Origin: Phialocephala subalpina
Lineage: Eukaryota; Ascomycota; Leotiomycetes; Helotiales; Mollisiaceae
Reading direction: 5' to 3'
DNA length: 64,000 nucleotides
Assembly: GCA_900073065.1 (NCBI GenBank)
Contig: FJOG01000007.1
Coordinates: 1,725,156-1,789,155 of the forward strand
Positions within the stretch are counted from its first letter, which is position 1. Each line of letters begins with the position of its first letter. Made by a program: the position numbers and the translations under genes. This document shows, piece after piece, positions 32,036 to 44,541 of this stretch. The notes beneath the pieces are model-generated. The model ran no database searches. It was not told the origin of the DNA and saw nothing but the letters and a program-made list of their open reading frames with translations.

Positions 32036-33872
32036 AGTCAAACCCCCTAGTAGTCGGCCACCCCCTGAAGTCGGCCGCCTCGCTTAATTCACCACCACCT
32101 ACTCTTAACCTCAATAACTTTTTTATTCTTTTATTGTTATATGAGATAAAGTAGAGGCAATACTAGCAAAACTATCGGAATCTAACGGTACATTTTGGCG
32201 GTCCCTAGCTTGAACTTGTGCTCTGTAAATATCCTTAATAGTGGCAAACTTGGAATTTGGACTGGTCACTACCTTCCGCCGCTTTCTAGGCTCAAGTTGC
32301 ACTACTCTAGCCTCAAGTTGCTTAATCCGACGCTCGTGCTAAGCAATAACAAAGTCCTTATTATCTAATCCTTTGGTTACCTTCCTAAAAAGTACTCTAG
32401 TAGTTGCAAGATTAGTGTTTAGAAGTCCCGTGATTTGCATGGTCTGCTCTCGAACATCACTACCCTTTTAAGGAGTTTAAAGAACAATTAATGATTGGTT
32501 TTGATTCCATTCGGGTATTGTATCTTTTGCTAAAGTTCCCAGAGTTTCCTTGGCCGCTTTATTACTATTTTCAAGCAATAAACGGTTCATAAGAGGCTTG
32601 GCTATTCTCATCGGCCATAATCCTGAAGCTCCCCACCCTACTTTATAATTTGTAACTATCAAAGCATTTATTCGAGCTAGCTTATAGCATTCCAAGAAGT
32701 TTTGCTTTCTAATAGGCGTTAAATCGTTCAAAAGAGTCAAAGTTCCAAGCCGTTTTCGGTAAGCATGCTTCAAGGGGGAGAATATTGATAAATCCAAGGG
32801 TTAAAGCACATAAGAAGTATGTAGTGGTAAGAATAATAAGTGGATATTATTCGAAAAGCACTCCCACATAAATTCCAGTGTTTTATAACTCCTATGGCCG
32901 TCCAAAATGAGCAAACGAGGCTCCTTAGGGTCACGTGGTGCCGTCTGGGGTATAAAGACTATTTGCAACTACTCGAGAGCAGTATCGTCCGAAGTCCACC
33001 CATTATTAGTTGCAGTGAACTTCTAGCCTTTATAGGCCTTTAATCCCATAGGGAACTATTGCTGTTAGACTGATTTTCCCTTAAACATAACAAGTGGAAG
33101 CAAAGCCCGGCCCGTTGCCGAGATACACTCAATGAATGAAGTCTAAGCCTTAAATCCTGGCTGTTTCTTTTGAATGAAACGTTTCTGGGCACTTCCAACT
33201 ACTAGTCTATTCTCCCCTTGGCCTTCCATAATCCCTGCTTTATCTATATTCCAGCGATTCTCCGCTTTGATGGCTTTAATGGCCGGGACCTCCAATTTTT
33301 GGAACTAACTCTTAATAATATCGGAGGTAGCGCCATTTACGCGTGCAAAATCGATCCTGAATTGCTTCTTGGTCTTAAGAATAGGATTCCTGCGAAGAAA
33401 CCCAGCCATCTAGCGTTTTCCAAGTGGTATAGCGTCATGTCGAGCAGCCAAAATCCTCCCGGCAAAAGCTCGGATCTGCGCATGAGTAGGGTTCTGGCCT
33501 AAGCTTTCTTGGACTAGTACCCAATCTGTAAGACGTTATTCTTGGATCGGGGTAAGCCTCTGTTCGTGTGTATGAGTTTCTGCTCGAGAAAAGCGGCCAG
33601 ATATTCTGTCTTGAAGAGTGCCTCTCGGTACACCCCAATCGAGACTAGCTTTGCGTATAGACTTGCTATTAGCTATCTCTTTAAGAGTATACTAGACGTC
33701 GTTTTTAGTATATGAGGGCTTCATAATCACTGCTAGCTGTCTGCAAAGTTTGAAAGGATTTTATTAAAAAATAATTATAAAAATTGAATGTAAAGTGAGT
33801 GGGTGGGGAGTGGCGGTGTGCTAAGCGAGGCGGCCGACTTCAGGGGGTGGCCGACTACTAGGGGGTTTGACT
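32036..33872 (-). mobile_element. Fot/pogo-type DNA transposon with RIP-damaged transposase
   Basis: The element has perfect 51-bp terminal inverted repeats (32036-32086 and 33822-33872, outer bases AGTCAAACCCCCTAGTAGTC) and a TA duplication at each side (32034-32035, 33873-33874). On the minus strand a transposase relic runs from about 33690 to 32477. Its N-terminal DNA-binding part has VPRGTLQDRISGRFSR. The catalytic core keeps a WNIDKAGI version of the NxDExG block and LLILDGHRSY. The C-terminal part begins LDLSIFSPLKHAYRKRLG. Several codons are stops, arising from CAA to TAA and TGG to TAG changes, the classic RIP outcome, and the acidic residue after the first Asp is Lys. It is non-autonomous now. 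The uninterrupted copy of the target lies at 23.58 kb. Confidence 0.9.
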
Positions 33873-33874
33873 TA

Positions 33875-34304
33875 TGCCATTTATCTACCGCCGCCTCAGC
33901 AAATAAGCAACCGAGCAAGCAGTCCAGGAAGTTCCCATGGCCAGCAAGAAGAACTCCCAACTCCAGCAATGCAAGATTATTGTCTAAAAAGACGAGGTAT
34001 TAACAAAAAGTAAAAGCAAGATACAAAAGGAGCAAGGAGCAAGATATAAAAAGGTATGTGGGTGTAAAGAGGCACGCCGGCCATCCCATCCCATCTCATC
34101 CCATAGGAGCCTAGAGCCGGAACCGAACCAAAAAAAAAGAGGGGAATTATCCACCAAACATCCCAAAGCAATGCCAACTAGCCATACATTAACATTAAGA
34201 CATTAAATCTATAGAAGTCTCAACCCCGTATCGCAGCAAAACCAAAACCAAAACCAAAACAATGCCAAAGACCTCGAGAGATGCGCGGATGCTGCAGAGG
34301 CAAA
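33875..34304. repeat. Right part of the duplicated segment, 3' flank of the P450 gene
   Basis: This stretch matches 23590-23990 at roughly three quarters identity by eye. It contains a CCATCCCATCCCATCTCATCCCA array and a run of AACCAAAACC units. It is non-coding. Confidence 0.65.
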
Positions 34305-36143
34305 CTAAATATCGACACGACGGCGTACCCTGACCTTGAAATCAAGCGGTGGGCCTTGACTACCGACTAGCCATTGGTTGTCTGGGCGGACGGGGATACG
34401 TTCGATGTCATAGTTCAGCGCGATGTAGGCCAGTATGAGCTTCATTTGTTGGGAGGCGAAGAAGCGTCCTGGGCTGTGTTTTGCGTTAGCATCGCTTCTC
34501 ACCTTCACCATCACTTTCAGCAGACTTACCAGGCATGGCGACCATGCGAGAAAGCCATGAACGTTGAACTCGTAGTAACCAAAGCAGTGCCTTGCTTCTG
34601 ATCTCCCTGACCAGAAACGAAGCGAAGCGGGCGGAATTCCTGCGAGCATTCGTAGACGTGCTCGTCTCTGTGGACTGGGAAAGCATGGAACCCCACATTC
34701 GTACCACAAACCAGATGCTCACCAGACGGAAGTCTCACCCCCTCCTTCGCAACAACCTTCTTCAACAAACCCCTACTCACGAACCCCCATAATCGCATAC
34801 TCTCCCTCAAACAACTATCCAGACTCAACATTCTCGCTAAAGCACCTTTAGTCCAGATCCCATCTGAGGCATTCAGCTCAGAAAGGATTTCAGCCCGCAT
34901 GTGAGAGAGGTATTGGGGCAGGAGAGGGCAAGCGGCGAGGTCGAGAATAAGGTTTGTTAGGGTGATGGCGGAGGATTGGATGGCGGCGAATTGGATTACG
35001 TTTAGGCGTTTGGAGATTATGTCTACGGTGCGCTCGGAGGGGTTGTTGTTGCGGTAGGAGTGCGAGATGGACCATTGAATGTAGTCGTTCTGTTGACATG
35101 GTCAGCTTCAGTTCAAGTCACGGAGCGCGTAGGTGATGGGAGGGGAGGGGGGGGAACGGAGAGACGCGGCGAGCTGACCTTGACTTTCTCATCAGGTGAG
35201 GGAGTAGAGAGACGTTGCTTGATGATTGGGATGGAGTACTTGGCGCAGGCTAGGTAGCGCTTGTAGTCGAAGATGTTGATCAGAGGTGCGAAGAATCTGA
35301 ATACGTCAGTGCTGTGCGTGAAGGAAAGGCTAAGGGGGACATACCGCTTGAAGGACTCGGGGATGAAGCTGATGAAGACGGCTTGAACGACGACTAGGCG
35401 AGCGAAGTTCTTGGAGTTCTCGAGGTACTCTTCATTACGGCCTTAAACGAGTCAGCTGATGCCAGGTAAGAGGGGCGTGAAGTTGACTTACAAAGCGGAA
35501 ACCCAACAAGTACACGATTCGAAACCCTCGCAACAACATTCAACATACTCTCATAAGCACCCACCTCCTTCCACTCCTTCGTATCCACACCCCACTCCCT
35601 CCTAAAAGCAAAATCAATCTCCTCCTGCACATCTCCCATATAATCACCCAACAACTTCGTCAACTCCTTCTTAATAACATCATCATGCACATGATCCGGA
35701 ATCACCTTCGGATGCAGCATCGTATGATCTGCTTGAAGGAAAGCTCGATTCACCTCATTCTGGGAAATGACGTTGTCAGGTTGTGAAAGGAGCCATTCCA
35801 TTTGTGACATGGGGAGGATGACTTCGGGTCCGGTGGTGATGTTTGGTAGGACGAAGGGAGTGTTCTTCTTAGAGTACTGGATGGGGGACACGTGAGTCAT
35901 GGTTGCCATGAGGAGGGAGGGGAGATGTACCTTGTGATAGCCTTCCAATACGAGGTCTCGGGTGTGGAGGAAGCTTTGGAGGGTGATCCGAGCACGCGCT
36001 AAGGGGCTGTTGGATTGTGATACCCATGGGATGCTGTCGGGGATGGATTGGCGGGAGAAGAATCTTGAGTAGACGTATTGGACAGTAGCGACGAGGAGGA
36101 GGATTGCGAGGCAGGCGCTGACGAGCGCGACGGAGAATAGCAT
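34305..36143 (-). CDS. Cytochrome P450 monooxygenase
   Basis: Six exons close in phase: 36143-35931, 35876-35492, 35441-35345, 35296-35179, 35089-34530 and 34473-34305. Introns are 48-89 nt and the product is 513 residues, the usual P450 size. An N-terminal membrane anchor is clear (LFSVALVSACLAILLLVATV). The I-helix is the FAAIQSSAIT variant found in many fungal P450s, the K-helix ExxR is in LRESMRLWGF, and the PERF-like block is SQEFRPLRFV. The haem loop FSHGRHA|CPGRFFA spans the last intron, with the haem Cys at residue 458. It should be an ER-anchored oxidase needing a P450 reductase. Substrate is unknown; no other biosynthetic gene lies beside it, though a methyltransferase and a reductase are found 15-18 kb away. 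Confidence 0.92.
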
Positions 36144-38208
36144 CTTGTTGTCTAGTACCCGTGCTATGCTGTTTGAAGGAAGGACAAAGAAGTTTGTGTG
36201 ATTGTGTAAGGTTCCAGGTCTAGACTTTCGAAGTATGGAGTTTGTGGGGATCTAAGGACCTTTGTATCTGGAGATTTGTTCGCGTAGTGCTTCTCATACG
36301 TCAGATGCAGCCGGTGACTCAAGAAACGATCCGCTTTTCCAACGCCCTCGCTATCACCAGCATCAGGTCAAGCAAAGTCAAAGGATAGATGACGGCCAGA
36401 ATTCTGTGAACTATCTATCCATAGATTAGCTCAAGATTGATGGAAGCATGGAAACAGCATGGCATGAACGTAAATAGCACATCGACATTTCGTATCTCGT
36501 ATCACAAGCAATACTGAAGGTATTCCCGGCAAATTGGAAGCTATACCCGAATATCTTGAAGTTTGGGTCCGTGAGGGAGCGGTTTGATGACATTCTTGAC
36601 AAATGCACCAAGTACAGAGGTACACTGCTTCCGGATCAGGCACCACTTGATGATCTCGAGATCCGGTGACTTCAAGCAAAAGATGGGACGAAAGAAGGGA
36701 CGAACGCACCTGTAAAGACAAAAGCGAAGGAGGAAGTCACTGTTCCACACCAAGATCATGCACCTCGCTCACAGAGTACATGCCAACATAACACAACACT
36801 TTCAAACGCTGGATCACAAAAACGCCAGAACTACATGGCAGAAACTCCCTACTTCACTGGTACTCCAGCAGGTTTTGTACAACTATTTGACAGGTTTCTC
36901 TGCACATGATAACTTCCTAGCAAACGGGTACCTGCGTATTGTGCCGAAGACGTTTATAGAACGCCACGCCGAACACGCCCCACGGGAGCATCCCCGCCAC
37001 GGTCCAAGCAAATTGTCTTGAAAGATTGCATCTGCATGTGTTTCTTGTGCAGATCTTATGCAGATCTTGTACAGATATGCGAGTGTCAATCGAGCATTGG
37101 TCGCTTGGTGCCATAAGGGGGCATTAGTGCTAAGACCGTTTAATATGGAAAGGCCGCTCCATCCACGCAAATTCCTTCCAACTGGTTCGTGGAACCGTGT
37201 CGTGCTGCCCCTTTCAGAGTCTGTGCTCCGCGTTGATACTCGATCATCTCGATCTAGCAGATTGGCATCCACTTGGGCTGAGAATCCATGTTGGGGGGGA
37301 GAAGGATGAGGCGAGGAGAGCGGGCTATTTCCATCGGACATTAGGAGACGTTGTAAGACGTGTAGCGCAGCTCTGGTCGCACGTGGATAACGCCCTAAAA
37401 ATGCACCGTAGTACGAGTGCTGTTGACGGGGCAGTTCGCAATTGTCCGAGACAACATTCAACAATACCATTCATTCATCAATGCGTGGCGTGAATGCATA
37501 TGCTGGCGGCCGTTGTTGGTTGTTCTGCACGCGATGGGGTCTCAAAGATAGGGGAAGAGGAAACGCGGGTTGGAGAAAAGAGAAAATATTGACACGGCTC
37601 GCCATAGGCAGGCTTCCAGGGTTCCAGGGTACTGGGGTATGCTGCAGGCTGAGCTTCGGGGGTCATTGGCCTGTCGTTTCAGCCTTCGGTTGCTGATCGT
37701 TACCTTATGCGAACGACGATCAGCATCTGCTCTCTAAATCTTCAGCTTCAAAATAATTCATATCCGAACACGTTTATTCTTTCCCGTGTGGAAGTGATGA
37801 ATAATAATTGCAAATCTTTTGTACTTAGAGTTTGCATGCATGTTGAATGATGGAGGCCATGCCGTCTTCCTGAACTGGTTCGAGGCCCGACTGCCATTAC
37901 GGGACGGGACACAGAGGAAAGCGAGGAAGCTTGTCGGGTTCACAAGAACCTCTTCTTTCCTTCTTCGACTCATCCTTCTCCTTCTCTCCTCATATCATCA
38001 CGCCACTTCGAGGTCTCAGCCTCTTGACTTCTTAGTCTTCGTATCTCCTTCTCTACTCCATTTCTTCGCGCCTCCAGCGTCAAATTTCCACGTCACTCTC
38101 TTGAATTTCATCTCAATCAAGATCTCCGAACCTCGTCGTGCGTTTATCAGTCTCTACCAACCACACAACCTTCAAACTCTATCACAAGCAACGCGTCAAA
38201 CCACCAAG
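36144..38208. other. Intergenic 2 kb, no supported gene
   Basis: Long but unrecognised frames overlap on both strands (for example minus 37470-36883, without ATG). The last 250 bases before the hydrophobin are pyrimidine-rich, as in fungal 5' leaders. Confidence 0.45.
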
Positions 38209-38807
38209 ATGCGTTTCACAGTCCTTCTTCTAGCGACCTTCACCCTCTTCTCCCCTTCCTTCGCCGCACCACAACTCCTAGGTCAAGTCGGAGCTCTCAT
38301 CGGCCAAGCACTCGGACTCATCCCACTCCTCTCTACACCACCACCAGCTGCACTCATGACAAAGCAACCCTCACCTCAATGCGCCAAAGTCAACAAGGGT
38401 GCACTTCTCTGTTGCGAGAGCACTTTCCAAGGCGACATTCCGATTTTCGTTCAGGCTGCTCCGCTTGTTGCTTACAAGTTGAATCCGAATAGCATCAATT
38501 GCATTTACGGTATGTTCATTTCTCACCTTCGATGTTCTTCCCTGAAAATGTCATGTTTGAGGAGGTTTGATTTCATGGATGGCTGATGGCTGATGATCGG
38601 AACAGGTCAACGCAACTTCACAGATTGCAGCCGAGGCACAGAGCTGTGCTGCCAAGTCGACGCTCTTGCTACTGTGAGTCAATACATCACCCCATCATCT
38701 CATCAAACTGCTCACGCGTGATACAGACTCCGATCAGTGATATTGTCAGTCTGGCTTTGTACTGCAATACGCCGTCTCAGAACGAGTCTTCTATCTGGTC
38801 TCCTTAA
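38209..38807 (+). CDS. Hydrophobin
   Basis: Three exons, 38209-38509, 38606-38673 and 38727-38807 (introns 96 and 53 nt), give 149 residues. A signal peptide (MRFTVLLLATFTLFSPSFAA) precedes a hydrophobic, Pro-rich linker. Eight cysteines follow in the order C-CC-C-C-CC-C that defines hydrophobins: QCAK, LLCCES, INCIYG, TDCSRG, LCCQVD, LYCN. Loop lengths are 9, 28, 9, 6 and 18 residues; these mix class I values (long third and last loops) with class II-like ones (first and fifth). Hydrophobins coat hyphae and spores with amphipathic films. The intron positions split the Cys pattern as expected. Confidence 0.9.
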
Positions 38808-38927
38808 GCTTTGAACCCCACTTCGTTCTCTTCAGAGGTGATCAGATGATGGTCTACGATCATTGCGGCTTGCTGGAGGAGGAAGATGTTTGTAAAATGG
38901 AAACTAATTGCTCAGGCATTGCTTGGG

Positions 38928-39428
38928 ATGTGATGTTCATGAGTGTGGGGTTTGATGTATGATTTGCTTGGTGGTAGCTTCATGGGATATCAAATGGGAT
39001 GAGAGTACATAATGTTTGCTATACATAATATTGCTTGATATCGAGCTGTACAATAATATAATATCCGTCAAGGACAAGACACTTCTTTGTGCATTGAATC
39101 TTGAGTGCCAGTCCCGACATTCGGAGGAAGGCACGTGATAAAATACCCCGCCTCACTTTCCAACTCTTCCCATTGTCATGTGATGTTCATGAGTGTGGGG
39201 TTTGATGTATGATTTGCTTGGTGGTAGCTTCATGGGATATCAAATGGGATGAGAGTACATAATGTTTGCTATACATAATATTGCTTGATATCGAGCTGTA
39301 CAATAATATAATATCCGTCAAGGACAAGACACTTCTTTGTGCATTGAATCTTGAGTGCCAGTCCCGACATTCGGAGGAAGGCACGTGATAAAATACCCCG
39401 CCTCACTTTCCAACTCTTCCCATTGTCA
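38928..39428. repeat. Perfect tandem duplication, two 250-bp copies
   Basis: The 250 bases starting at 38928 recur without any change I can find from 39178 to 39428. The unit lies just after the hydrophobin gene and encodes no credible protein. Perfect identity means a recent event or an assembly artefact. At 250 bp the unit is below the size usually recognised by RIP. Confidence 0.95.
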
Positions 39429-39649
39429 CTAGTACTATCATAGCTAGCTGCTTTTGTCTCCACGTTTGCTGACAGCCAGCCATGCACAACGGTGCCGCGA
39501 GGCTGCCCGTTCAGCTGAGTCGATATGAGTGTAGCCTAGACTCAACCCCTATTCCTAACTCAACAAATAACTTCGTATGCATGCCAACTCTGCGACAAGT
39601 ATTCACTGAGAATCCCTTTTCCTGATATCTCGCAAATCTGATCTAAATA

Positions 39650-42600
39650 ATGCGTCTTCTAGAATGCAACAACGATGGCGAGTTCAGCCTAACGAAGGAC
39701 TTCGGCGACCACGTTTCTCGGTATGCTATACTTTCGCACACATGGGGAACGGATACAGAGGAGGTCACCTTTAGAGACCTGATAGATGGCACCGGTAAGA
39801 GCAAGGCTGGCTATAGCAAGATCCGGTTCTGCGGACAACAAGCCAAATGCGACGGCTTGCAATACTTTTGGGTAGACACGTGTTGTATCGACAAATCGAA
39901 TAGTACTGAGCTCGCAGAGGCCATTAACTCCATGTTTCGCTGGTACTATAATGCGGCTAAATGCTATGTTTATCTATCAGATGTTTCGATAACTAAGCGG
40001 AAAGCAAGTAATCAATTCTCCGAGTTTACTTGGGAATCGGCTTTTCGGGCAAGCAGATGGTTTACACGGGGTTGGACCCTTCAAGAGCTTATTGCCCCAA
40101 GCTCGGTTGAATTCTTCTCCCAAGAAGGCAAGCGACTTGGCGATAAGAGAACTCTTGAGCGACAAGTTCACGAGATAACGGGAATTGCTGTTTCAGCGCT
40201 TCAAGGAGCCCCTTTATCCCAGTTCGGAGTCGATGAGCGATTACTATGGGCAGAAAATCGCCAGACCACGCGCAAAGAAGACAAGGCGTACTCGCTACTA
40301 GGTATATTCGACGTCTATATGCCGCTTATCTATGGTGAAGGGAGAGATAATGCGTTAATCCGGCTCCGAGAGGAGATCGATAAACCCTCAAAAGGTGAGC
40401 GCCTAACTTCGGTTTGACATCTAGCATAGCAATCAAAGCGAGCGCTAACCGGTAACTCAGGACTCGATCGTCTTCCTTACGCTGTTGAGGCGCCATTCAA
40501 TTCGTATGCGAAGCAGCACTCGCCCTCTTGCCTCCCTAGTACCCGCGTCGAGCTTCTTCGGGATATATATCTCTGGGCCGACGGACAAGATGAGCAGTGC
40601 ATTTTCTGGCTGAACGGCTTAGCTGGAACGGGAAAATCCACGATCGCCCGCACGATCGCCCGTAGATACTCTGACCAAAAAACTCTCGGGGCTAGCTTCT
40701 TCTTCTCTCGAGGTGGTGGAGACGTTAGTCACGCAGGGAAGTTCGTCACAAGCATCGCCGCGCAGCTTGCGAAAAGTATACCCACTTTACGTCGATACAT
40801 TTCCGACGCTGTGACAGAGTGTAGCGACATTGCAAACCGCTCTCTCCGCGATCAGTGGCAGCTGCTCGTCCTCGGTCCGCTCTCGAAGCTTGACGGCAAC
40901 AGCTGCCGTGCCTCGTATATTCTGGTAGCCGACGCGCTTGACGAATGTGACGACGGTGACAATATCCGAATAATTCTACAACTGTTGGCCGAGGCTCGAT
41001 CCCTAAAGAGGGTGAGGCTGCGAATCTTTATAACAAGCAGACCTGAAATTCCAATCCGACACGGCTTCTATCAAATGTCTGAGACCGAGCACCGCGACTT
41101 CGTTCTCCATAATATATCGTCGTCCATTGTTGACCACGACATAACAATTTTCCTAGAGTACAACCTTAGGCTTATTGGTGAAGAAGATTCTCAAGAAGCC
41201 GGCTGGCCAGGTACGGAAGTCATCAAGACTCTGGTCCAGAGTGCAAGTGGCCTATTTATCTGGGCTGCAACTGCCTGCCGGTTTATTCGCGAAGGGCTAT
41301 TTGCCGATGAAAGACTACTCACACTTCTTAAAGGCGGCATCTCCGCTGCTGCGACACCAGAAGAACACCTTAATGAGATCTATATCACTGTTTTGCAGAA
41401 TTCCATTCAAGCAAACTTCAGCCAGCAAGAAAAAGAGAGGTTTTGCAGCATGCTAAGAGACATCCTTGGAAGTGTCGTAGCTTTATTCTCTCCCCTTTCG
41501 GTTAACTCTTTGAGCATGCTACTCATCACCCCGAAACAGAGGGTGAACCGGATACTGAAGGATCTTCATGCCATCTTAGATATTCCGAATATCCACACCC
41601 GCCCGCTCCATCTACATCATCCTTCATTCCGCGACTTTCTACTCAACAAAAACAGATGTGGAGAATCGAACTTCTGGGTGGACGAAAAACAAGCGCACCA
41701 GACTCTAGCCAATTGCTGTATTCAGCTTATGTCAACTTCTCTCATAGAAGATATCTGTGGTGTTACTCTCCCTGGTACACTTGTCACCGATGTTAAACAC
41801 AGTCGAATAGAGCAATATCTTCCTCCAGAGGTCAGGTACGCATGTCTCTACTGGATTCAGCATCTTCTGAAGAGTGGTGCTCAGCTGCACGATAACGACC
41901 ACGTCCATCAGTTCCTCCAGGCCCATCTCCTCCACTGGCTTGAGGCGCTGAGCTGGATGCAGAAGATTTCTGAAGGGATTCTCGCGATTACTTCTTTGGA
42001 GTCCATCGCTCTAGTAAGCCTACCCGAGTAGATCACGAGATATGCAACTAATCTATCGTTCAGAGTATGGATTGCCCCAGTTTATACGCGTTTATTCATG
42101 ATATAAAGCGATTCATACTATATAGCCGGTTCGGAATCGAGCAGGCTCCTCTCCAGATATACTACAGTGCGCTCGTTTTTGCACCGGCAAAGAGTCAAGT
42201 AAGGAAGCAGTTTAAAAGTCAGATGCCTTGCTGGGTGCAAAGATTACCCGATGTGCAAAATAATTGGGGTTCCTTACTACAGACACTAGAGGGCCATTCG
42301 GACTATGTCTATTTCGTCACCTTCTCGCCGGACGGCAAACAGTTGGCGTCAGCATCGGAGGTGACGGTCAGGTTGTGGAACGCGGCCACGGGAGCGGCGC
42401 TACAGACGCTTGAGACTAAAGGCTCGATCAAGGCCGTAACATTCTCGCCGGACAGTAAAATAGTGGTATTAGCATTAGGGAGCGTTGAAGAGAGCGCCGA
42501 AGAGAGCTACGAGGGCGGCACGGTCCAGCTCTGGGACGCAGCGACGGGCGCTATATTACAAACGTTTAAGACCTATATAGGCATTGCCAATGCCGTAGCC

Positions 42601-44160
42601 TTCTCGCCGGACGGTAAAATAGTGGCATCGGCATTAGGGGGCGTTGAAGAGAGCGACGAAGAGAGCGACGAAGAAAGCTACGAGGGCGGCACGGTCCGGC
42701 TCTGGGACGCAGCGACGGGCGCAGCATTACAGACGCTTAAAGGCTGTACAGGGTCAAGGCTGGCCTTCTCGCCGGACGGTAAGGTGGTCGCGTTTTCGCC
42801 GTTTAGTCTGACGGTCAAGTTGTGTGATACGGCCACAGGAGCGGCGCTACAGACGCTCGAGAGTAGAGATTGGCCCAAGGCCGTGGTCTTCTCGCCAGAT
42901 GGCAAGATAGTCGCGTCCGGGTCGCACAGCGGCAGGGTCCAGCTTTGGGACGTATCGACGTGCGTGACTTGGCAGACACCCGAGGGTTATATAAGCCCCG
43001 TCTATGCCTTGGCTTTCTCGCCGGACGGTAAGATGGTGGCGTCAGGATCAAACGACGGGAGAATCCAGCTCTGGGATGCGGCAACGGGCGTAGCTCTACA
43101 AACACTCGAGGGCCATACATACTTTGTCAAGGCCGTGGCTTTCTCGCCGGATAGTAAGGTCGTGGCGTCAGGATCATGGGACAAGACGGTCCGACTTTGG
43201 GATGTAGCGACGTGCGCGGCCTCGCAAACTTTTGGTAGAGTTCGGGTCAAGGCCGTGGCTTTCTCACCGGACGGTACGATAGTGGCGTTGGCATTGGATG
43301 ACGGCACGGTCCAGCTCCGGGATATAGAAACGTTGGCGGTCTTGCAGACGCTCGAGGGCCATACAAACTCGGTCGAGGCCGTGACATTCTCGCCGGACGG
43401 TAAAATGATAGCGTCGGCGTCCTACGATAGCACGGTCCGGCTTTGGGATGCAGCGACAGGCGCAGCCGAGCATATCTTTAAGGAGCATACACGCTCGGTC
43501 AAGGCAGTTGCTTTTTCTCCGGATAGCAAGATGGTGGCATCGGCGGAGGCGGGGGCCGGCGTGGTCCGGCTCTGGGATGCAACGACGTGGGCGGCCTCGC
43601 AAACTCTGGTCTTGCCCTGTCAAAACCTCGTCAACTCCGTGTCCTTCTCACCGGATAGCAAGGTGGTAGTAGTGGGATGTGTTAGCGAGATCTGGCTCTG
43701 GGATACTACAACGGGGGCGGCCTTGCAGACGCTTAAGGGCCAAGAAGGCTATATCAACGCTGTAGCCTTCTCGTTAGATGGCAATATAGTGGCGTCAGCA
43801 TCGAGGCACGGCACGATCCGGTTTTGGAATGCAGCAACTGGGGTAGCTCTTCAGACCCTTCAGTCCTACGTGACTAAAAAGCTTTTTTTCTCCAGCGAGG
43901 GTCTATACGTCGATGATTATCATAGAGGATTATTATATATCCAATCTGACTCGGCTGGTATATTTGCACCCGCTCCTCCACCCCTACAAACCCCATTTCG
44001 AAGGGGAAATTGGATAACTCAAGGCGAAGAGAACCTCCTTTGGCTCCCTCCCAATTATAGGGCGCTGTTAGCTTTTAAAGGGAATGTTTTTGTCTTCCGA
44101 GATGTGTCTGATGAGGTTATATTTGTTTTTTTTTCAAATTTTGTTCCTCTTAGGAAATAA
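39650..44160 (+). CDS. HET-NACHT-WD40 (HNWD) NOD-like receptor
   Basis: Three exons, 39650-40394, 40461-42013 and 42064-44160 (introns 66 and 50 nt), encode 1464 residues. Residues 1-245 form a HET domain of the HNWD type: YAILSHTWG, QYFWVDTCCIDKSN, RGWTLQELIAPSSVEFF. A NACHT NTPase follows, with Walker A GLAGTGKST at about 301-309, Walker B ILVADALDECDD and sensor ITSRPE. Its C-terminal helical part ends in SLYAFIHDIKRF at the start of exon 3. From about residue 837 there are twelve clear WD40 repeats with the VAFSPDGKxVASxS and VRLWDAATGA signatures, then one degenerate blade and a short tail with ENLLWLPPNYRALLAF. This is the architecture of Podospora het-e, het-d and het-r, cytosolic receptors that trigger cell death in non-self fusion. 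No frameshift or stop interrupts it, so it appears functional. Confidence 0.93.
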
Positions 44161-44541
44161 AAGAACGGCCAAGGGAATCACCCCAACGGGAAGCCCGGCG
44201 AAATTTGGACACTTTAATAGAGTACCAATTTGTAACCCTCTTTTTTGCTATCAGACATCCCTCCATAAAGAGGGGTGTTCTCCGTAAAGATTACTCTTGG
44301 CTACTTATAACATCTATGTCCCTACACTCTGCTGCAGGAGAAAGCAACGCACCACCTTCTAAAGCATCTATCTCTCTTGAGATTCCTTGTTGATTCAAGG
44401 CGGAAGCTGATTTCGCTAGCGACTGTAGTCTATTCGCGAAGCATTGGAGTTTCAATTTAGACCGAACGATCACAGGATAAAATCCAATTATTATCACGGC
44501 AGAAATCAATTCCTATGCGACCCAATACCCCGTCCGCTGTC
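44161..44541. other. Intergenic, convergent 3' flanks
   Basis: The space between the ends of the HNWD and BTB genes holds only short unrecognised frames. Confidence 0.4.

Noticed and set aside
36883..37470. 195-codon minus-strand frame
   Set aside because: No ATG at its start, no recognised motif, and equally long frames lie on the other strand.
38937..39384. Two identical 65-codon minus frames
   Set aside because: They are identical only because of the 250-bp tandem duplication; no coding signs.
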